Source: an uncultured Rivibacter sp.
GTDB taxonomy: Bacteria > Pseudomonadota > Gammaproteobacteria > Burkholderiales > Burkholderiaceae
DNA length: 64,000 nt
NCBI GenBank assembly: GCA_946481025.1
Contig: CAMLNA010000004.1
Location: 1-64,000 of the forward strand
Direction: 5' to 3'
Notes under the pieces: generated by a model
The model's database searches: none
Told to the model about the DNA's origin: nothing
The model's input: the letters and a program-made list of their open reading frames with translations, nothing else
Shown here: in pieces, positions 1 through 10,844 of the stretch
How the letters are laid out: each line of letters opens with the position of its first letter
Numbering within the stretch: the first letter of the stretch is position 1
Position numbers and translations under genes: made by a program

Positions 1-2
1 CC

Positions 3-1457
<1,455 letters not shown>

Positions 1458-1482
1458 GTGCAGGCCTGCAGGCAGCAGGCTC

Positions 1483-2964
1483 CTACACGCTCTCCTGCGC
1501 CGGCTTGCGCAGCAGCTCCTGCAGCTTGCGCACCACCAGGGTCTCGACCGACTCCGGCTTGCCCGACAACAGCCACAACGCGGCCACGATCAGCGGATAC
1601 AGCACCGCACCGACCGGCACGCCCACCGACAGCGCGACGACCGCGCTGCCGAGGGTGTCGCCGCCGCCTGCGGCCTGGGCCGCGGCGTGCACGCCCCAGC
1701 CCATGAGGCAACTGGCCACCAGGGGCCGCCACAGGTTGGCTAGGTAGCCGGCCACCGGCAGCTGCAGTGTGCGAAAGAGGATGGGCAGGCTCACCGCGAG
1801 GCTGCCGAGCGCCGCAACCAGCTCGGCATAGGCCACGCCCATCAGCCCGAAGTCGCCGACGAACAAGGCCACCATCGCCGCCAGCAGCGCCAGGCGCGTC
1901 AGCAGGATCACGGTGGTGAGGCGCGGCCGCCCCAGCGCGATGTAGGCGGCGATGTTGTTCGACGTGATGGCCGACACCGCGCCGGCGAATGCCAGGACCT
2001 CGATCACCGGCGCCGCCTCGCTCCACTGGTCGCCCAGCAGGAGGCGCACCACCGGGCCGGCCAGCACCGCCACGCCCACGCACACCGGCAGCACGAGCAT
2101 CAGGATGGCTGCGGTGGCGTCGATGCAGGTGCGGCGGAACGCCGGCAGGTCGTTCACCAGCCGCGAGTAGCCGGGGAACATCGCGCGGTTGATCGGCGCC
2201 ACCAGCTCGGTGTGGGCCAGCTGCGCGATCTCGGAGCCGACCGTGTAGGCGCCCAGGGTCTGGGCGCCGAATGCGCGGCCGACGAAGAAATGCGGCACCT
2301 TGCTCAGCACCACGCTCGCGATGTTGTTGACCAGCAGCCAGCCGGAAAACGAGAACAGCTCGCGGGTGCACTGCAGCGAAAAGCGCGGGCGGAACGGCTG
2401 CATCGCATAGCTCAGCACCACGCCGACGATGCGGCCGGTGGCCATGCCGATCACCAGCGCCCAGTACGAGCGGAACAGCAGCGCGGCGCCGATGGTCACG
2501 CAGAACGTGACCATGCGCTTGGTGGCCAGCAGCCGGAACTCGGTGGCGAAGTCCATGTCGCGGCGGAAGTTCACCGTGCCCACGTTCTCGAAGCCCGAGA
2601 CGAACCAGGCCGCGCCGATGGCCAGCATGACGGCCACCAGCCGGGGGTCGCCATAGAAGGCCGCCGCGGGGACAGCCAGCGCCGCGGTCACGACGGCGCC
2701 GCCGGCCGCCACCAGGATGTTGAGCGTCCAGGCGGTGTCGTAGTGCTCGCGCTGCGGATCGGGTTTCTGGATGAGCGCGATCTCGAAGCTGAAGGCGGTG
2801 GCGAGCTCGATGACGGCGATGATGGACATCGCCATGGCCACGAGGCCGAAGTCGGCCGGCAGCAGCAGGCGCGCCAGGATGATGGTGCTGACGATGCCGA
2901 TGGATCGATCGACCAGTCGGAAGAGCACCATCCATGCGGCGCCCTTGGCAATTTCTCCTCTCAC
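1483..2964 (-). CDS. Wzx-type polysaccharide flippase
   Basis: About 493 residues of a polytopic membrane protein of the polysaccharide-biosynthesis/MVF flippase superfamily. It opens with an EIAKGAAWMVLFRLVDRSIG segment followed by ARLLLPADFGLVAMA, the classic first and second helices of these flippases. It would move a lipid-linked repeat unit across the inner membrane. I chose the GTG at 2964, preceded by AGAGGAACGCTG as ribosome-binding site, instead of the ATG at 3072, because the intervening residues are Arg/Pro-rich and precede the conserved start. It faces the apiosidase-like gene head-to-tail at its 3' end and belongs to the surface-polysaccharide locus. Confidence 0.85.
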   Translation of the reverse strand: MRGEIAKGAAWMVLFRLVDRSIGIVSTIILARLLLPADFGLVAMAMSIIAVIELATAFSFEIALIQKPDPQREHYDTAWTLNILVAAGGAVVTAALAVPAAAFYGDPRLVAVMLAIGAAWFVSGFENVGTVNFRRDMDFATEFRLLATKRMVTFCVTIGAALLFRSYWALVIGMATGRIVGVVLSYAMQPFRPRFSLQCTRELFSFSGWLLVNNIASVVLSKVPHFFVGRAFGAQTLGAYTVGSEIAQLAHTELVAPINRAMFPGYSRLVNDLPAFRRTCIDATAAILMLVLPVCVGVAVLAGPVVRLLLGDQWSEAAPVIEVLAFAGAVSAITSNNIAAYIALGRPRLTTVILLTRLALLAAMVALFVGDFGLMGVAYAELVAALGSLAVSLPILFRTLQLPVAGYLANLWRPLVASCLMGWGVHAAAQAAGGGDTLGSAVVALSVGVPVGAVLYPLIVAALWLLSGKPESVETLVVRKLQELLRKPAQESV

Positions 2965-3050
2965 ACCAGCGTTCCTCTGATTCGATCGACGAAAGAGCGG
3001 CGAGCGTAGCAGCGATGTGGCTCGCAAGTGTGTGCGAGGCAGTGATGGTG

Positions 3051-3066
3051 CCCCCGCGATCGGGGG
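3051..3066. other. GC hairpin downstream of jelly-roll gene
   Basis: CCCCCG-CGAT-CGGGGG can form a six-pair stem just beyond the stop codon of the leftward gene ending at 3080. There is no T tract, so it is at best a weak terminator or an mRNA 3'-end stabiliser. Confidence 0.3.
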
Positions 3067-3079
3067 ATGCACCGTTCGA

Positions 3080-4069
3080 TCACGGGTCCTGGATCTTCCG
3101 GCGCGAAACGATCAGCTCGTCGTACCAGGTGTAGGCCGGCGCATGAGCCTGCGACGAGCTCTTGCCCGTGTTGTAGGGCAGCAGCCAGACCTTGCCGAAC
3201 TTCTGCCCTTCGCCGGGCGGGCCGGCGGTCAGGTTGTACGGCCCCCACTCGACCACCAGCTGCGAGGGCCTGCCCTCGCGGGCGATCCACAGCGACACCT
3301 CGCTGCCGATGAACTCGTTGCCCACGCGGGCGCCCGGCTTGATGCGGATCTGGAAGGTCATCCATTCGTCGGCCGCGTAGCCGACGCAGTTGCCCGCCGG
3401 GGCGAAGAAGCTCTTCGGCGTGCTGCGGCCCTGCGAGTAGAGGCAGTAGGGCGCCGGCCGGCCGTTCTGGATCTTGAAGTCGGAGCCGCCGAAGGGCTGG
3501 TAGAAGCCGTCGTAGGGGCCGTGCGAGGCCGAGCCGGTGCAGGAGTTGTAGAGCACCGGCACGCCTTCTTGCGCATAGTTGAAGAGCACCACCTCGAGCG
3601 GCGAGCATGACGGGGCGATGCGGCCGGGCCGGTCACCGGTGCCGACGATCACCTGCTTGAAGCCGCCGCCGCCCTGGTACTTCGTGGCGAGCAGCTCGGG
3701 GCTGAAGCGCTGGCGCCACTGGACGAAGAACTCCTCGCCGTCGGCGAACTGCACCGAAAGGTCGTTGGCGAAGTTGGTGAAGTAGCTGCCCGAGGTGTTG
3801 GCGCCCGACTGCGACGGGATGGTGAACTTCAGCGAGCCCGAGCCGGACGCCTTGACCGTGGTGTCGATGGACGGCGTGGCCGCCCCCGTCAGGATGCCCG
3901 AGGCATCGCCCGAGCGCCCGGCAATGGCGCCGGGTTCGTCGAACCCCACGCACTTCACGACACCGGGCTGGGTACAGCGTGCCTGGAAGTCGGGTCCTGC
4001 CGCTGCTGCAACGGCCACCGTGCCGCAGGCCGCGAGGCCCGCCGAGAGGGCTTGCGCGAATCGCTTCAT
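3080..4069 (-). CDS. Secreted jelly-roll (lyase-like) protein, copy A
   Basis: A 329-residue exported protein with an N-terminal signal (MKRFAQALSAGLAACGTVAV). The mature part starts at [13 protein letters not shown] and runs through [47 protein letters not shown] and [14 protein letters not shown]. Its end (W-DEL-VS) and beta-rich character suggest a concanavalin-A-like jelly-roll of the polysaccharide-lyase/LamG kind, but I cannot assign a family with certainty. Two paralogues occur here, the middle of 4145-6958 and 18459-19682; all keep the same Cys pattern. This copy lacks the Pro-Thr linker and may be soluble in the periplasm or secreted. The internal ATG at 4069 was preferred to 4090 because the signal peptide begins there. 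Confidence 0.7.
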   Translation of the reverse strand: MKRFAQALSAGLAACGTVAVAAAAGPDFQARCTQPGVVKCVGFDEPGAIAGRSGDASGILTGAATPSIDTTVKASGSGSLKFTIPSQSGANTSGSYFTNFANDLSVQFADGEEFFVQWRQRFSPELLATKYQGGGGFKQVIVGTGDRPGRIAPSCSPLEVVLFNYAQEGVPVLYNSCTGSASHGPYDGFYQPFGGSDFKIQNGRPAPYCLYSQGRSTPKSFFAPAGNCVGYAADEWMTFQIRIKPGARVGNEFIGSEVSLWIAREGRPSQLVVEWGPYNLTAGPPGEGQKFGKVWLLPYNTGKSSSQAHAPAYTWYDELIVSRRKIQDP

Positions 4070-4095
4070 GGCGTGCGATCGTACAAGCACGCCAA

Positions 4096-4123
4096 AGAAA
4101 AAAGCCCCCGCATCGCGGGGGCT
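4096..4123 (-). terminator. Rho-independent terminator of the fusion gene
   Basis: Read leftward, a perfect nine-pair stem (AGCCCCCGC / GCGGGGGCT, three-base loop) is followed by TTTTTT-CTTT. It lies 22 bp past the stop codon of the gene at 4145-6958 and insulates it from copy A of the jelly-roll. Confidence 0.9.
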
Positions 4124-4144
4124 CCGGTGTTCAGGCCGGGCCGG

Positions 4145-6958
4145 TCAGTTGGCCGTGCGCAGGAACCACAGGTTGCCGTCGTAGGTGGGGGCGTACACCA
4201 CACCCTTGAGCTGCGGCACGTACTGGAAGCGCGACCACACGCCGTTGGTGCTGGCCGGCACGCTGGTGCCGTTGGTGGTGGTCATCACGTCGACCGCGAA
4301 GGTGCTGGCGTTGATGCGGTACACCGTGTTGCCCGAACCGCCCTTGCGCAGCAGGAAGGCGTCCTGCAGCGGGTCGTACACCATGCCGTTGCCGTCACCG
4401 GACAGCGCGCTGGCGTAGGTGCCCGTCAGCGTGATGGTCTGCGTGGTGTTGGTGGCCACGTTGTAGATGCCGTGGTCGTTGGCGTTGCCGCCCACCAGGA
4501 GGACCCGGTTGCGCTTGGTGTCCATCGCCGAGGCGGCGTACTGGCCGTAGACCGACGCGTTGCCCACCACGGTGGACCACTGGTTGGTCGAGTTGCTCCA
4601 GCGCATCACCTTCCAGCTGGCGAACATGTAGAGGTCGCCGGTGGCCTTGTTCTCGGTGACGGCGGGGCAGGGCGTGGAGCCGAGTTCGGTCGTCTCGTCG
4701 GGGTAGGTGCGGGCCGGATCCCAGTCGTTGGTGCCGAGGTTGAAGCCGTCGACGGTGCCGAGCATGTAGCCGTTGCCCCAGCGGGAGCCGCCCAGGATCA
4801 TGACGCGGTTGCGGACCTGGTTGACGGTGGTGCCGTAGCAGGTGTGGCGCGAGGTCGGCCGGCCGTCGGCGTAGTGCGAGCCGTTCTGCGTGATCTGCGA
4901 CACCGGGGTCGAAGCGCGAGGCTCGGTCCAGGTGGGCGCGTTGTCCAGCAGGCGGATGCGGTTCACTTCGTTGCCGGCGTAGTCGGTGTGGCCGCCGTTG
5001 GCCGCCGAATACAGCGAGCCGTCACGCGTGTCGAGCGCAAAGCCGTTCCAGGCCGTGACCTTCGACTGCGGACCGTAGCCCAGCGTCGGGTAGGTCTTCA
5101 CCGCCATCGGTGCAGCGGCGAGGGCCGAGTTCGGGATCTGCTTCCACTCGCCCACAGCCATGCCCTGGCGCCAGGTCGGCATGCCGGTTTCGGCAGGGAC
5201 CGGTGCGGGCGACGGAGCCGGGGTCGGGGCGGGCGTCGGGGCCGGCGTCGGGGCGGGCGTGGGCGCCGGGGTCGGCGCAGGCGTGGGAGCCGGCGTCGGG
5301 GCGGGCGTGGGCGCGGGCGTGGGGGCCGGGGTCGGCGCAGGCGTCGGAGCCGGCGTGGGCGTCGGCGACGGGGCGGTCGTCGAGGTCGTCGGGTCGGCGA
5401 TCTTGGTGCGCGAGACGATCAGCTCGTCGTACCAGGTGTAGGCCACCGGGTAGGCGGTGCTGGAGCTCTTGCCCGTGTTGTACGGCAGCAGCCAGATCTT
5501 GCCGTAGCGCTGGTTGTCGGTCGCCGAGCCGGCGGAGATGTTGTAGGGGCCGTACTGGATCACCAGCTCGGACGGCTTGCCTTCGCGCGCCATCCACATC
5601 GTGATGGTGCTGCCCTGGAACTCGTCGCCCACGCGCTGGCCGAGCTTCACGTGGACCTGGAAGGTCATCCACTCGTTGGCCGCGTAGCCGAAGCAGTTGC
5701 CGCTGGGCGGGAAGTAGCCGGTGGACTTCTGCGAGTACAGGCAGCCCGCGCCGGTGCGGCCGTTCTGCAGCTTGAAGTCGTAGGCGCCATAGGGCTGGTA
5801 GAAGCCGTCGTACGGGCCGTGCGAGGCGGAGCCGGTGCACGAGTTGTACATGACCGGGAAGCCGTTCTGGCCGTAGTTGAACATCACCAGTTCAAGGGCC
5901 GAGCACGACGAGTAGATCTTCCCCGGCTGGTCGCCGGAGCCGATGATGATCTGCTTGAAGCCGCCGCCGCCGGCGTACTTGTTGGCGATGAACTCCGAGC
6001 TGAAGCGCTGGCGCCACTGCACGTAGAACTCCTGGCCGGCACCGAACTGCGTGTTCAGGTCGGCCGAGAGGTTGGTGAACCAGGAGCCCGAGGTGTCTGC
6101 GGCCGAGTTCGACGGGATGGTGAACTTCAGCGAGCTGTTGCCCGAGGCGCGCTGGCTGGTGTCGCGCACGGCGCGGGTGTAGTCGGACGTGCCGTACGGC
6201 GGCAGGATGCCGGAGTTGTAGCCGTAGGCGCCGTTCTGGCCGCCGCTGCCGGTGCTGAAGTCGCCGACGTCGTCGAAGCCGACGCACTTGACCACGCCGG
6301 ACTGGGCGCAGCGGGTGCCGAAGTCCTGCGAGCCGCTGGGGGCCGACGCGGGCGCCGGGGTGGGCGCAGGCGTCGGGGCGGGCGTCGGGGCCGCCGTGGG
6401 TGCCGGGGTCGGAGCCGGTGTGGGCGCGGGTGTCGGCGCCGGCGTCGGAGCCGGCGTGGGTGCGGGGGTCGGAGCGGGCGTGGGCGACGGAGCCGGCGCG
6501 CTGGCCGTGAGCACGGTCGTGGTGCTGGCCCGGTTGCCCGCGCCGTCGACGGCGGTCACCGTGATGGTGTTGGCGCCGGACTGCAGCTGGATGCCGGTGG
6601 CCGTCCAGGTGGCAGCCGTGGTGGTGCCGCTCAGCGTGGCACTGCCGGAGCCGCCGCGATCGTTGGCCCAGCGCACGCGGTACAGCCGGCGGTTGTCGGC
6701 GGCGTTGCCCTTCAGGCCGACCACGTTGGCCGAGCTGCCGGCAATGGTGCCGGTGATGCTGACGGTGGGGGCGGTGGTGTCGCCCCAGCTGCCTTTTTCG
6801 AGGTTGGCCTCATCGTTGAGCAACGACGCTTCGGGTTCATCAGAGCCGCCAGCTCCTCCACACGCAGCGAGTGCCAAGCAAGTGATTGCCTGCGAAACCG
6901 CCAGGGCGGTTCTGTTCATCCGGAATTTCATTCCCAACTTTCCAAGTTCTGTGTCCAT
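4145..6958 (-). CDS. Lipoprotein: Ig-like, jelly-roll and kelch-like propeller fusion
   Basis: About 937 residues. A lipoprotein signal ends in LAAC (Cys33 from this start). Residues roughly 50-150 look like a bacterial Ig-like domain ([20 protein letters not shown]), 153-206 are a Pro-Thr linker, 210-520 a jelly-roll domain homologous to the proteins at 3080 and 18459, 525-586 a second Pro-Thr linker, and 590-937 a beta-propeller with kelch-like blades ([29 protein letters not shown]). The propeller is homologous to the separate gene at 19732. It probably sits on the outer surface and binds or trims the polysaccharide made by this locus. Starts at 6931 or 6919 are also possible; 6958 has AGGAG upstream, but within a hairpin. 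Confidence 0.75.
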   Translation of the reverse strand: MDTELGKLGMKFRMNRTALAVSQAITCLALAACGGAGGSDEPEASLLNDEANLEKGSWGDTTAPTVSITGTIAGSSANVVGLKGNAADNRRLYRVRWANDRGGSGSATLSGTTTAATWTATGIQLQSGANTITVTAVDGAGNRASTTTVLTASAPAPSPTPAPTPAPTPAPTPAPTPAPTPAPTPAPTAAPTPAPTPAPTPAPASAPSGSQDFGTRCAQSGVVKCVGFDDVGDFSTGSGGQNGAYGYNSGILPPYGTSDYTRAVRDTSQRASGNSSLKFTIPSNSAADTSGSWFTNLSADLNTQFGAGQEFYVQWRQRFSSEFIANKYAGGGGFKQIIIGSGDQPGKIYSSCSALELVMFNYGQNGFPVMYNSCTGSASHGPYDGFYQPYGAYDFKLQNGRTGAGCLYSQKSTGYFPPSGNCFGYAANEWMTFQVHVKLGQRVGDEFQGSTITMWMAREGKPSELVIQYGPYNISAGSATDNQRYGKIWLLPYNTGKSSSTAYPVAYTWYDELIVSRTKIADPTTSTTAPSPTPTPAPTPAPTPAPTPAPTPAPTPAPTPAPTPAPTPAPTPAPTPAPTPAPSPAPVPAETGMPTWRQGMAVGEWKQIPNSALAAAPMAVKTYPTLGYGPQSKVTAWNGFALDTRDGSLYSAANGGHTDYAGNEVNRIRLLDNAPTWTEPRASTPVSQITQNGSHYADGRPTSRHTCYGTTVNQVRNRVMILGGSRWGNGYMLGTVDGFNLGTNDWDPARTYPDETTELGSTPCPAVTENKATGDLYMFASWKVMRWSNSTNQWSTVVGNASVYGQYAASAMDTKRNRVLLVGGNANDHGIYNVATNTTQTITLTGTYASALSGDGNGMVYDPLQDAFLLRKGGSGNTVYRINASTFAVDVMTTTNGTSVPASTNGVWSRFQYVPQLKGVVYAPTYDGNLWFLRTAN
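4593..4878 (-). repeat. 286-bp tract identical to 20180-20465
   Basis: Aligned by eye base by base, this segment of the propeller domain is identical to 20180-20465, with no synonymous differences. Sequence on each side differs at many positions. It encodes about 95 identical residues. Confidence 0.95.
5199..5384 (-). repeat. Pro-Thr linker 2 of the fusion lipoprotein
   Basis: Tandem GGCGTCGGAGCC-like units encode (A-P-T-P)n between the jelly-roll and the propeller. Unit-length variation by slippage would be expected. It is not a CRISPR array, since it has no unique spacers. Confidence 0.85.
6341..6500 (-). repeat. Pro-Thr linker 1 of the fusion lipoprotein
   Basis: The same (A-P-T-P)n coding repeat, between the Ig-like and jelly-roll domains. 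Confidence 0.85.
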
Positions 6959-6964
6959 CACCCT

Positions 6965-6983
6965 CCGCTCCTGCGAGGAGCGG
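6965..6983 (-). promoter_or_regulatory. Hairpin enclosing the Shine-Dalgarno of the fusion gene
   Basis: CCGCTCCT-GCG-AGGAGCGG forms a perfect eight-pair stem ending 6 bases before the ATG at 6958. On the transcribed strand its 3' arm contains AGGAGCGG, the likely ribosome-binding site. This could limit translation, or the real start could be further in. Confidence 0.4.
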
Positions 6984-7502
6984 GGCACTAGGGCAGTGTT
7001 CGGGCGATCGACCGACAGGAGAAAGTCAGTGAGACGCTGAGGCGTGTTCGCGCTGCACTGCCAATTGGCGTTTGCCAGACGGGGATCTGGGCTTTGAGAC
7101 GCCAAAGGCACGGTTTGCGGGGTGAACAGTACCGGCCGGCAGGAGGGGGGGCGTAACGAGCCTGGGCGGATGTAACCAGCCCTTTTGTGACAGGCGGAGC
7201 AAGCGGATCGCGTTCTTCAACCCCCCGTTCGCGGGGGTTCGCTAGGGAAATCGAGCATTGCTACAACCGTGACAGCAGAGGCGTCGGCGGGCGTATTTCA
7301 CGCGGTCGTTTTACAAAGAAGTACGAGTCTGCGGCGGTCGTTACAGCGCTTGCGGCCTCCGGTGGGAACTCGGCGCTTCGCGCGGGCGCACCGTTCACTT
7401 GAGGGGGGCGGTGCTGTCGGCCGGGCAAGTTGAGGCATCATCGCCCATCCGCGGCCGAACGGGCCCGCGTAAATGCAGGGATATTGAAGGCGGAGCCCCT
7501 TG
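6984..7502. other. Divergent intergenic region, about 520 bp
   Basis: No gene seen. It is less GC-rich than its surroundings, mainly 7240-7345. It must hold the promoters of the leftward lipoprotein and the rightward acyltransferase, but I could not pick out a convincing -35/-10 pair. A hairpin (AACCCCC / GGGGGTT) lies at 7219-7239 without a T tract. The motifs TGTAAC and TGTGACAG near 7170-7195 recall TGTAAC and GGTGACA near 21181-21220, upstream of the other propeller gene; a shared control element is only a possibility. Confidence 0.5.
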
Positions 7503-8732
7503 ATGAAACCAGCGGCTACAGGCGCCGTGGTCGGCGATATTACCAGGGCACATTATGTGCAATTGGACGGATTGCGCGGCCTGGCTATTTTGCTGGTGAT
7601 GATCTATCACTTTTGCCTGCCGCATCCTGCATTTCATGGGCGAGATTCAGGAATATTGCTCCAATTCGGCCAGGCTGGCTGGATGGGCGTCGATCTGTTT
7701 TTCGTGCTTTCGGGTTTTCTGATCACCGGAATCCTCACCGAAACCCGGGAGCAGAAACACTATTTCCGCAATTTCCTGGGGCGCCGCTTCCTTCGCATCT
7801 GGCCGCTCTACTACCTGAGCCTCGTGGTGCTGCTCGTGCTGGTGCCCATGGTGCTGCCCACCGTGCCGCCCGAACTGAAAAGCATGCAGGACAAGCAGGT
7901 CTGGTTCTGGCTGTATGCCGCCAACTGGCTGTTTGCCGCCGAGGGCGGTTTTTCGCAGACCTCCGGCGGGTATTTCTGGTCGCTGGCCGTCGAGGAGCAG
8001 TTCTACCTGGTCTGGCCCTTCGTCGTGTACGCCCTGTCCAGCCGCATGCTGCTGCGGGTCAGCCTCGGGCTGCTGGCGGGATCGCTGCTGCTGAGGGTCG
8101 CCCTGGTGCACCTCGGTGTGAGCACCGGCTCGCTCTACACCATCACCTTCGCGCACCTGGACGGGCTCGCGGTGGGCTCCTGCCTCGCGCTGTGCGTGCG
8201 CTCGCCCCAGCTGCTGGCTCGGGCGGTGCGCGTCATGCCGGTGGCGGCGGCGCTGGCTGCGATGGGCCTCGTCGCCGTGCGCCTGGCCGACCACGACCTT
8301 TTCTTCTGGAGCCGCCAGATGGCGACCTACGGCTACACCTTCGTCGCGATCCTCGGCGGTGCCCTGCTGCTGTACGTGGTGCGCGGCGGGCAGGCGTTCG
8401 GCGTGGCGCGCCTTTTCTCCAGCCGCTTCATGGCCCAGTGCGGCAAGTACAGCTATGCGCTGTACCTGGTGCACGTGCCGGTGGCCAGCCTGCTGTTCCC
8501 GGTGGTCTTCAAACTCCTCGGCGGCTGGCAGCCGGTGGTCGGCTACAACGGCGTCTTCCTTGCCTTTGCGCTGCTGTCGTTTGCCGCCTCGTGGGCCGTG
8601 TCGGTGGCCAGCTGGCACCTGTTCGAGAAGCGCATCCTCGCCTACAAGCGCTATTTCAGCTACGACGAGCCGGGTGGCGAGCAATCAACTGCTGCAATTG
8701 CGCATTCAGCCGCGCATAGGCAGCCGGGTTGA
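7503..8732 (+). CDS. Acyltransferase 3 family (OafA-like) membrane protein
   Basis: A 409-residue polytopic membrane acyltransferase. Diagnostic segments are LDGLRGLAILLVMIYHF near residue 20 (with the active-site His), DLFFVLSGFLITGI, RRFLRIWPLYYL and FWSLAVEEQFYLVWP. Family members O-acylate sugars of surface polysaccharides or lipids using a cytoplasmic acyl donor. The ATG at 7503 follows GGCGGAG at good spacing. Its last 77 bases overlap the end of the convergent SGNH gene. It probably decorates the polymer made by this locus. Confidence 0.9.
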   Translation: MKPAATGAVVGDITRAHYVQLDGLRGLAILLVMIYHFCLPHPAFHGRDSGILLQFGQAGWMGVDLFFVLSGFLITGILTETREQKHYFRNFLGRRFLRIWPLYYLSLVVLLVLVPMVLPTVPPELKSMQDKQVWFWLYAANWLFAAEGGFSQTSGGYFWSLAVEEQFYLVWPFVVYALSSRMLLRVSLGLLAGSLLLRVALVHLGVSTGSLYTITFAHLDGLAVGSCLALCVRSPQLLARAVRVMPVAAALAAMGLVAVRLADHDLFFWSRQMATYGYTFVAILGGALLLYVVRGGQAFGVARLFSSRFMAQCGKYSYALYLVHVPVASLLFPVVFKLLGGWQPVVGYNGVFLAFALLSFAASWAVSVASWHLFEKRILAYKRYFSYDEPGGEQSTAAIAHSAAHRQPG

Positions 8733-9441
8733 CGTGCAGGAAGAAATCCGGGTCCTCGTAGCCCGGGTCGATGTGGGCTCCGCTGCCGCGCAGCAGCGCA
8801 TGGGCGTCGAGCACCAGCACGCGCCGGCCGTCGGCCAGGCCTCGGATCAGTTCGTTGGCCCGCTCGATATGGCCAAGCGTCGCGCCGTCCCAGTTCGGGC
8901 GCCGAATCAGCGGGGGCGGTGCGGGCGGGAAGATGGTCGTGAAAATCACGACCTCACTGCGCTGCAGCAGGGCGTCGCGAATGGCCCGGATATTGGCCTG
9001 CAGCCGTCCGGTGATCTGCGCCTGGTGGCCGGGCAGCGCGCCCAGCGGGTGAAGGTCGTTGATGCCGATCTGCACCAGCGCATGGCTCGTCCTCACGACC
9101 GGCCGGCTTTGCAGCTGGAGCAGCGTCTGGCTCGAAGTCTGGGAGCCATGGGCGAAATTCACTGGCACCCACCGCTGGCTGTCCGCGGCCAGCGCCCAGC
9201 TGTACGCGCGGGAATCTCCCCAGTAAGCCACTGAAGGCCGGTTTTCTTGGAAGGCCGGCGCGTCTTGCGGGTCGGCTTCCGAGTAGCCGAGCGGGAATAT
9301 CCGGGCGAAATGCAGCTTGGCAAAGGAGCTCTGCGTGGCGAACAGGAGCGCCGCATTCGCGGCCAGGCTGGCCAGCAGCAGGACGACCAGCCACGGGACG
9401 AGCTTCGCGGGGTTGTAGGAAGACACGCTCATTCTTTCCAT
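8656..9441 (-). CDS. SGNH/GDSL-hydrolase-like membrane-anchored protein
   Basis: About 261 residues with one N-terminal membrane anchor (LVPWLVVLLLASLAANAALL) and an SGNH fold: block I is YWGDSR (Ser nucleophile), block III is VQIGINDLHP and block V is DPDFFLHVNPAAY (Asp-x-x-x-x-His). It likely acts in the periplasm as an acyl-transfer or deacetylation partner for polysaccharide O-acylation, like the AlgJ/AlgX and PatB types. The start is uncertain (ATG at 9441 or 9432). It overlaps the acyltransferase gene tail-to-tail and diverges from the next SGNH gene. Confidence 0.75.
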   Translation of the reverse strand: MERMSVSSYNPAKLVPWLVVLLLASLAANAALLFATQSSFAKLHFARIFPLGYSEADPQDAPAFQENRPSVAYWGDSRAYSWALAADSQRWVPVNFAHGSQTSSQTLLQLQSRPVVRTSHALVQIGINDLHPLGALPGHQAQITGRLQANIRAIRDALLQRSEVVIFTTIFPPAPPPLIRRPNWDGATLGHIERANELIRGLADGRRVLVLDAHALLRGSGAHIDPGYEDPDFFLHVNPAAYARLNAQLQQLIARHPARRS

Positions 9442-9734
9442 CCAATGCGCAGCGCGCGCCACGGTGCAAGCCGGCCGCAATGTAGCAGCGCGCGGTGCGC
9501 GCTTCGCACTGCGTTCTCGAAAGCACTTGCGCGCCCCCCAAGGTAGAGGATTCCAGGGGCACAGGCGCGTCATCAGAATCCGTCTGCGAAAAACGCCTCG
9601 CCGGCACACGCGCCGTGAGGTCTGCCGCCTCCGCCAGCGACGCGAGCGTTCCGCGACCAAGCGCACTCTTGGCACCGACCTGCATGCAACCCTCAGACGT
9701 CACTCAAACCCTCCTCGAATCCAAGGCGCCCGCG

Positions 9735-10844
9735 ATGGGTGAAAGGGCGAAGGCATGGCTGAGGCTCGTGCTGGCCCTGCTCGTGATCCTGGCCGGCGGC
9801 GAAGTGCTGGTGCGCCTGTGGATCACCGGGCCGTCGATCCACGCGTTCGATCCCGACATCGGCTACAGCTACCGCCCCAACAGCGTGCTGTTCCAGGCGA
9901 AGGAGGGCGTGACCCGCCTGCAGTTCAATGCCCTGGGCCTCAATGACGCCGAGATCACCCCGAAGAACGGCCGCTGCCGCGTGATGGTGGTTGGCGACTC
10001 CTACACGACGGCGCTGCAGGTGCCGCAGGAGCAGAACTTCTCCTCGGTGGCCGAACGGCTCGACAGCCGCCTCGACGTCGTCAACGGCGGGCGCGACGGC
10101 CTGTTCCTCGGCGACCTGCACAAGGTGTCGGCGCGCCTCGTCCCCGCGGTGCAGCCGGACCTCGTGGTCTACGTGGTGAGCCAGCGGGCGGTCGAGGCCG
10201 ATATCCGGCTGCCCGAGTTCAGCGTGGTCGCCGATCCCGCGACCGGCCGGGTCACCGACGCAGTGATGCGCGTCGAGGCCAAGGAAGCCCTGAAGGAAAC
10301 CTTCGCCCCGCTGCTGCGCGAATCGGCGCTGGCCACGCGGCTGTCTTCGCAGCTGCAGCCCGCGGCCGTGAGTGCACTGCAGATGGTGCAGGGCTGGCGT
10401 GCGTGGCTGAGCCCCGGCAGTACGGCACAGGCCGCCGCGCCGGCGGCAGCGCCCGCTGCTGCCGCGGCAACCCGACCGGCCGACGAGGAAGTGCTGCGCT
10501 ACGTGTTCCGCCGCCTGGGCGACGGCACGCCCGCCGCCCTGCTGTACATCGACGCGCTGACCTACGAGCCGGACCGCCGGGCCGCCGTGGCACCCACGTC
10601 GGCCAGGGCCGAGGCCACCGCCCGCCGCGCCGCCGAACTGGCCGGCGTTCCCTTCTTCGCCACCGGCGAGCAGCTCGCCGCGTCCGTCGCCCGGACCGGC
10701 CAGCCGCCGTACGGCTTCGACAACGCCTTGCTCCCGGGCGGGCACCTCAATGCCCAGGGCCACGAGGCGGTCGGCCGCGCGCTGGCCAGCCTCGTGCATG
10801 ACGTCGCCCCCACGCTTGCCGGCAGCGGCTGCAGCGCCAAATGA
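9735..10844 (+). CDS. SGNH-hydrolase-like protein next to MBOAT
   Basis: About 369 residues with an N-terminal membrane segment (AWLRLVLALLVILAGGEVLV). SGNH features are VMVVGDSYTTALQVP (Ser in GDS) and GGHLNAQGHEAVG (His of block V). An Ala-rich stretch of about 20 residues sits mid-protein. It overlaps the MBOAT gene by four bases (ATGA), so translation is probably coupled. Together they resemble an AlgI plus AlgX/J-type O-acetylation pair in which MBOAT exports the acyl group and the SGNH protein places it on the polymer. Starts at 9684 and 9735 are both plausible; neither has a strong ribosome-binding site. Confidence 0.75.
   Translation: MGERAKAWLRLVLALLVILAGGEVLVRLWITGPSIHAFDPDIGYSYRPNSVLFQAKEGVTRLQFNALGLNDAEITPKNGRCRVMVVGDSYTTALQVPQEQNFSSVAERLDSRLDVVNGGRDGLFLGDLHKVSARLVPAVQPDLVVYVVSQRAVEADIRLPEFSVVADPATGRVTDAVMRVEAKEALKETFAPLLRESALATRLSSQLQPAAVSALQMVQGWRAWLSPGSTAQAAAPAAAPAAAAATRPADEEVLRYVFRRLGDGTPAALLYIDALTYEPDRRAAVAPTSARAEATARRAAELAGVPFFATGEQLAASVARTGQPPYGFDNALLPGGHLNAQGHEAVGRALASLVHDVAPTLAGSGCSAK

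Noticed and set aside
5199..6500. Tandem repeats considered as a CRISPR array or minisatellite locus
   Set aside because: The repeats are short, in frame and encode Pro-Thr linkers between domains; there are no unique spacers and no cas genes.
4052..6991. A 979-residue open frame antisense to the fusion lipoprotein, rich in Val-Gly-Ala repeats that look like a structural protein
   Set aside because: It mirrors the Pro-Thr linkers and the GC-rich codon bias of the real gene on the other strand. It has no recognised domain or signal, while the leftward frame has a lipobox, homologues in the window and a terminator.
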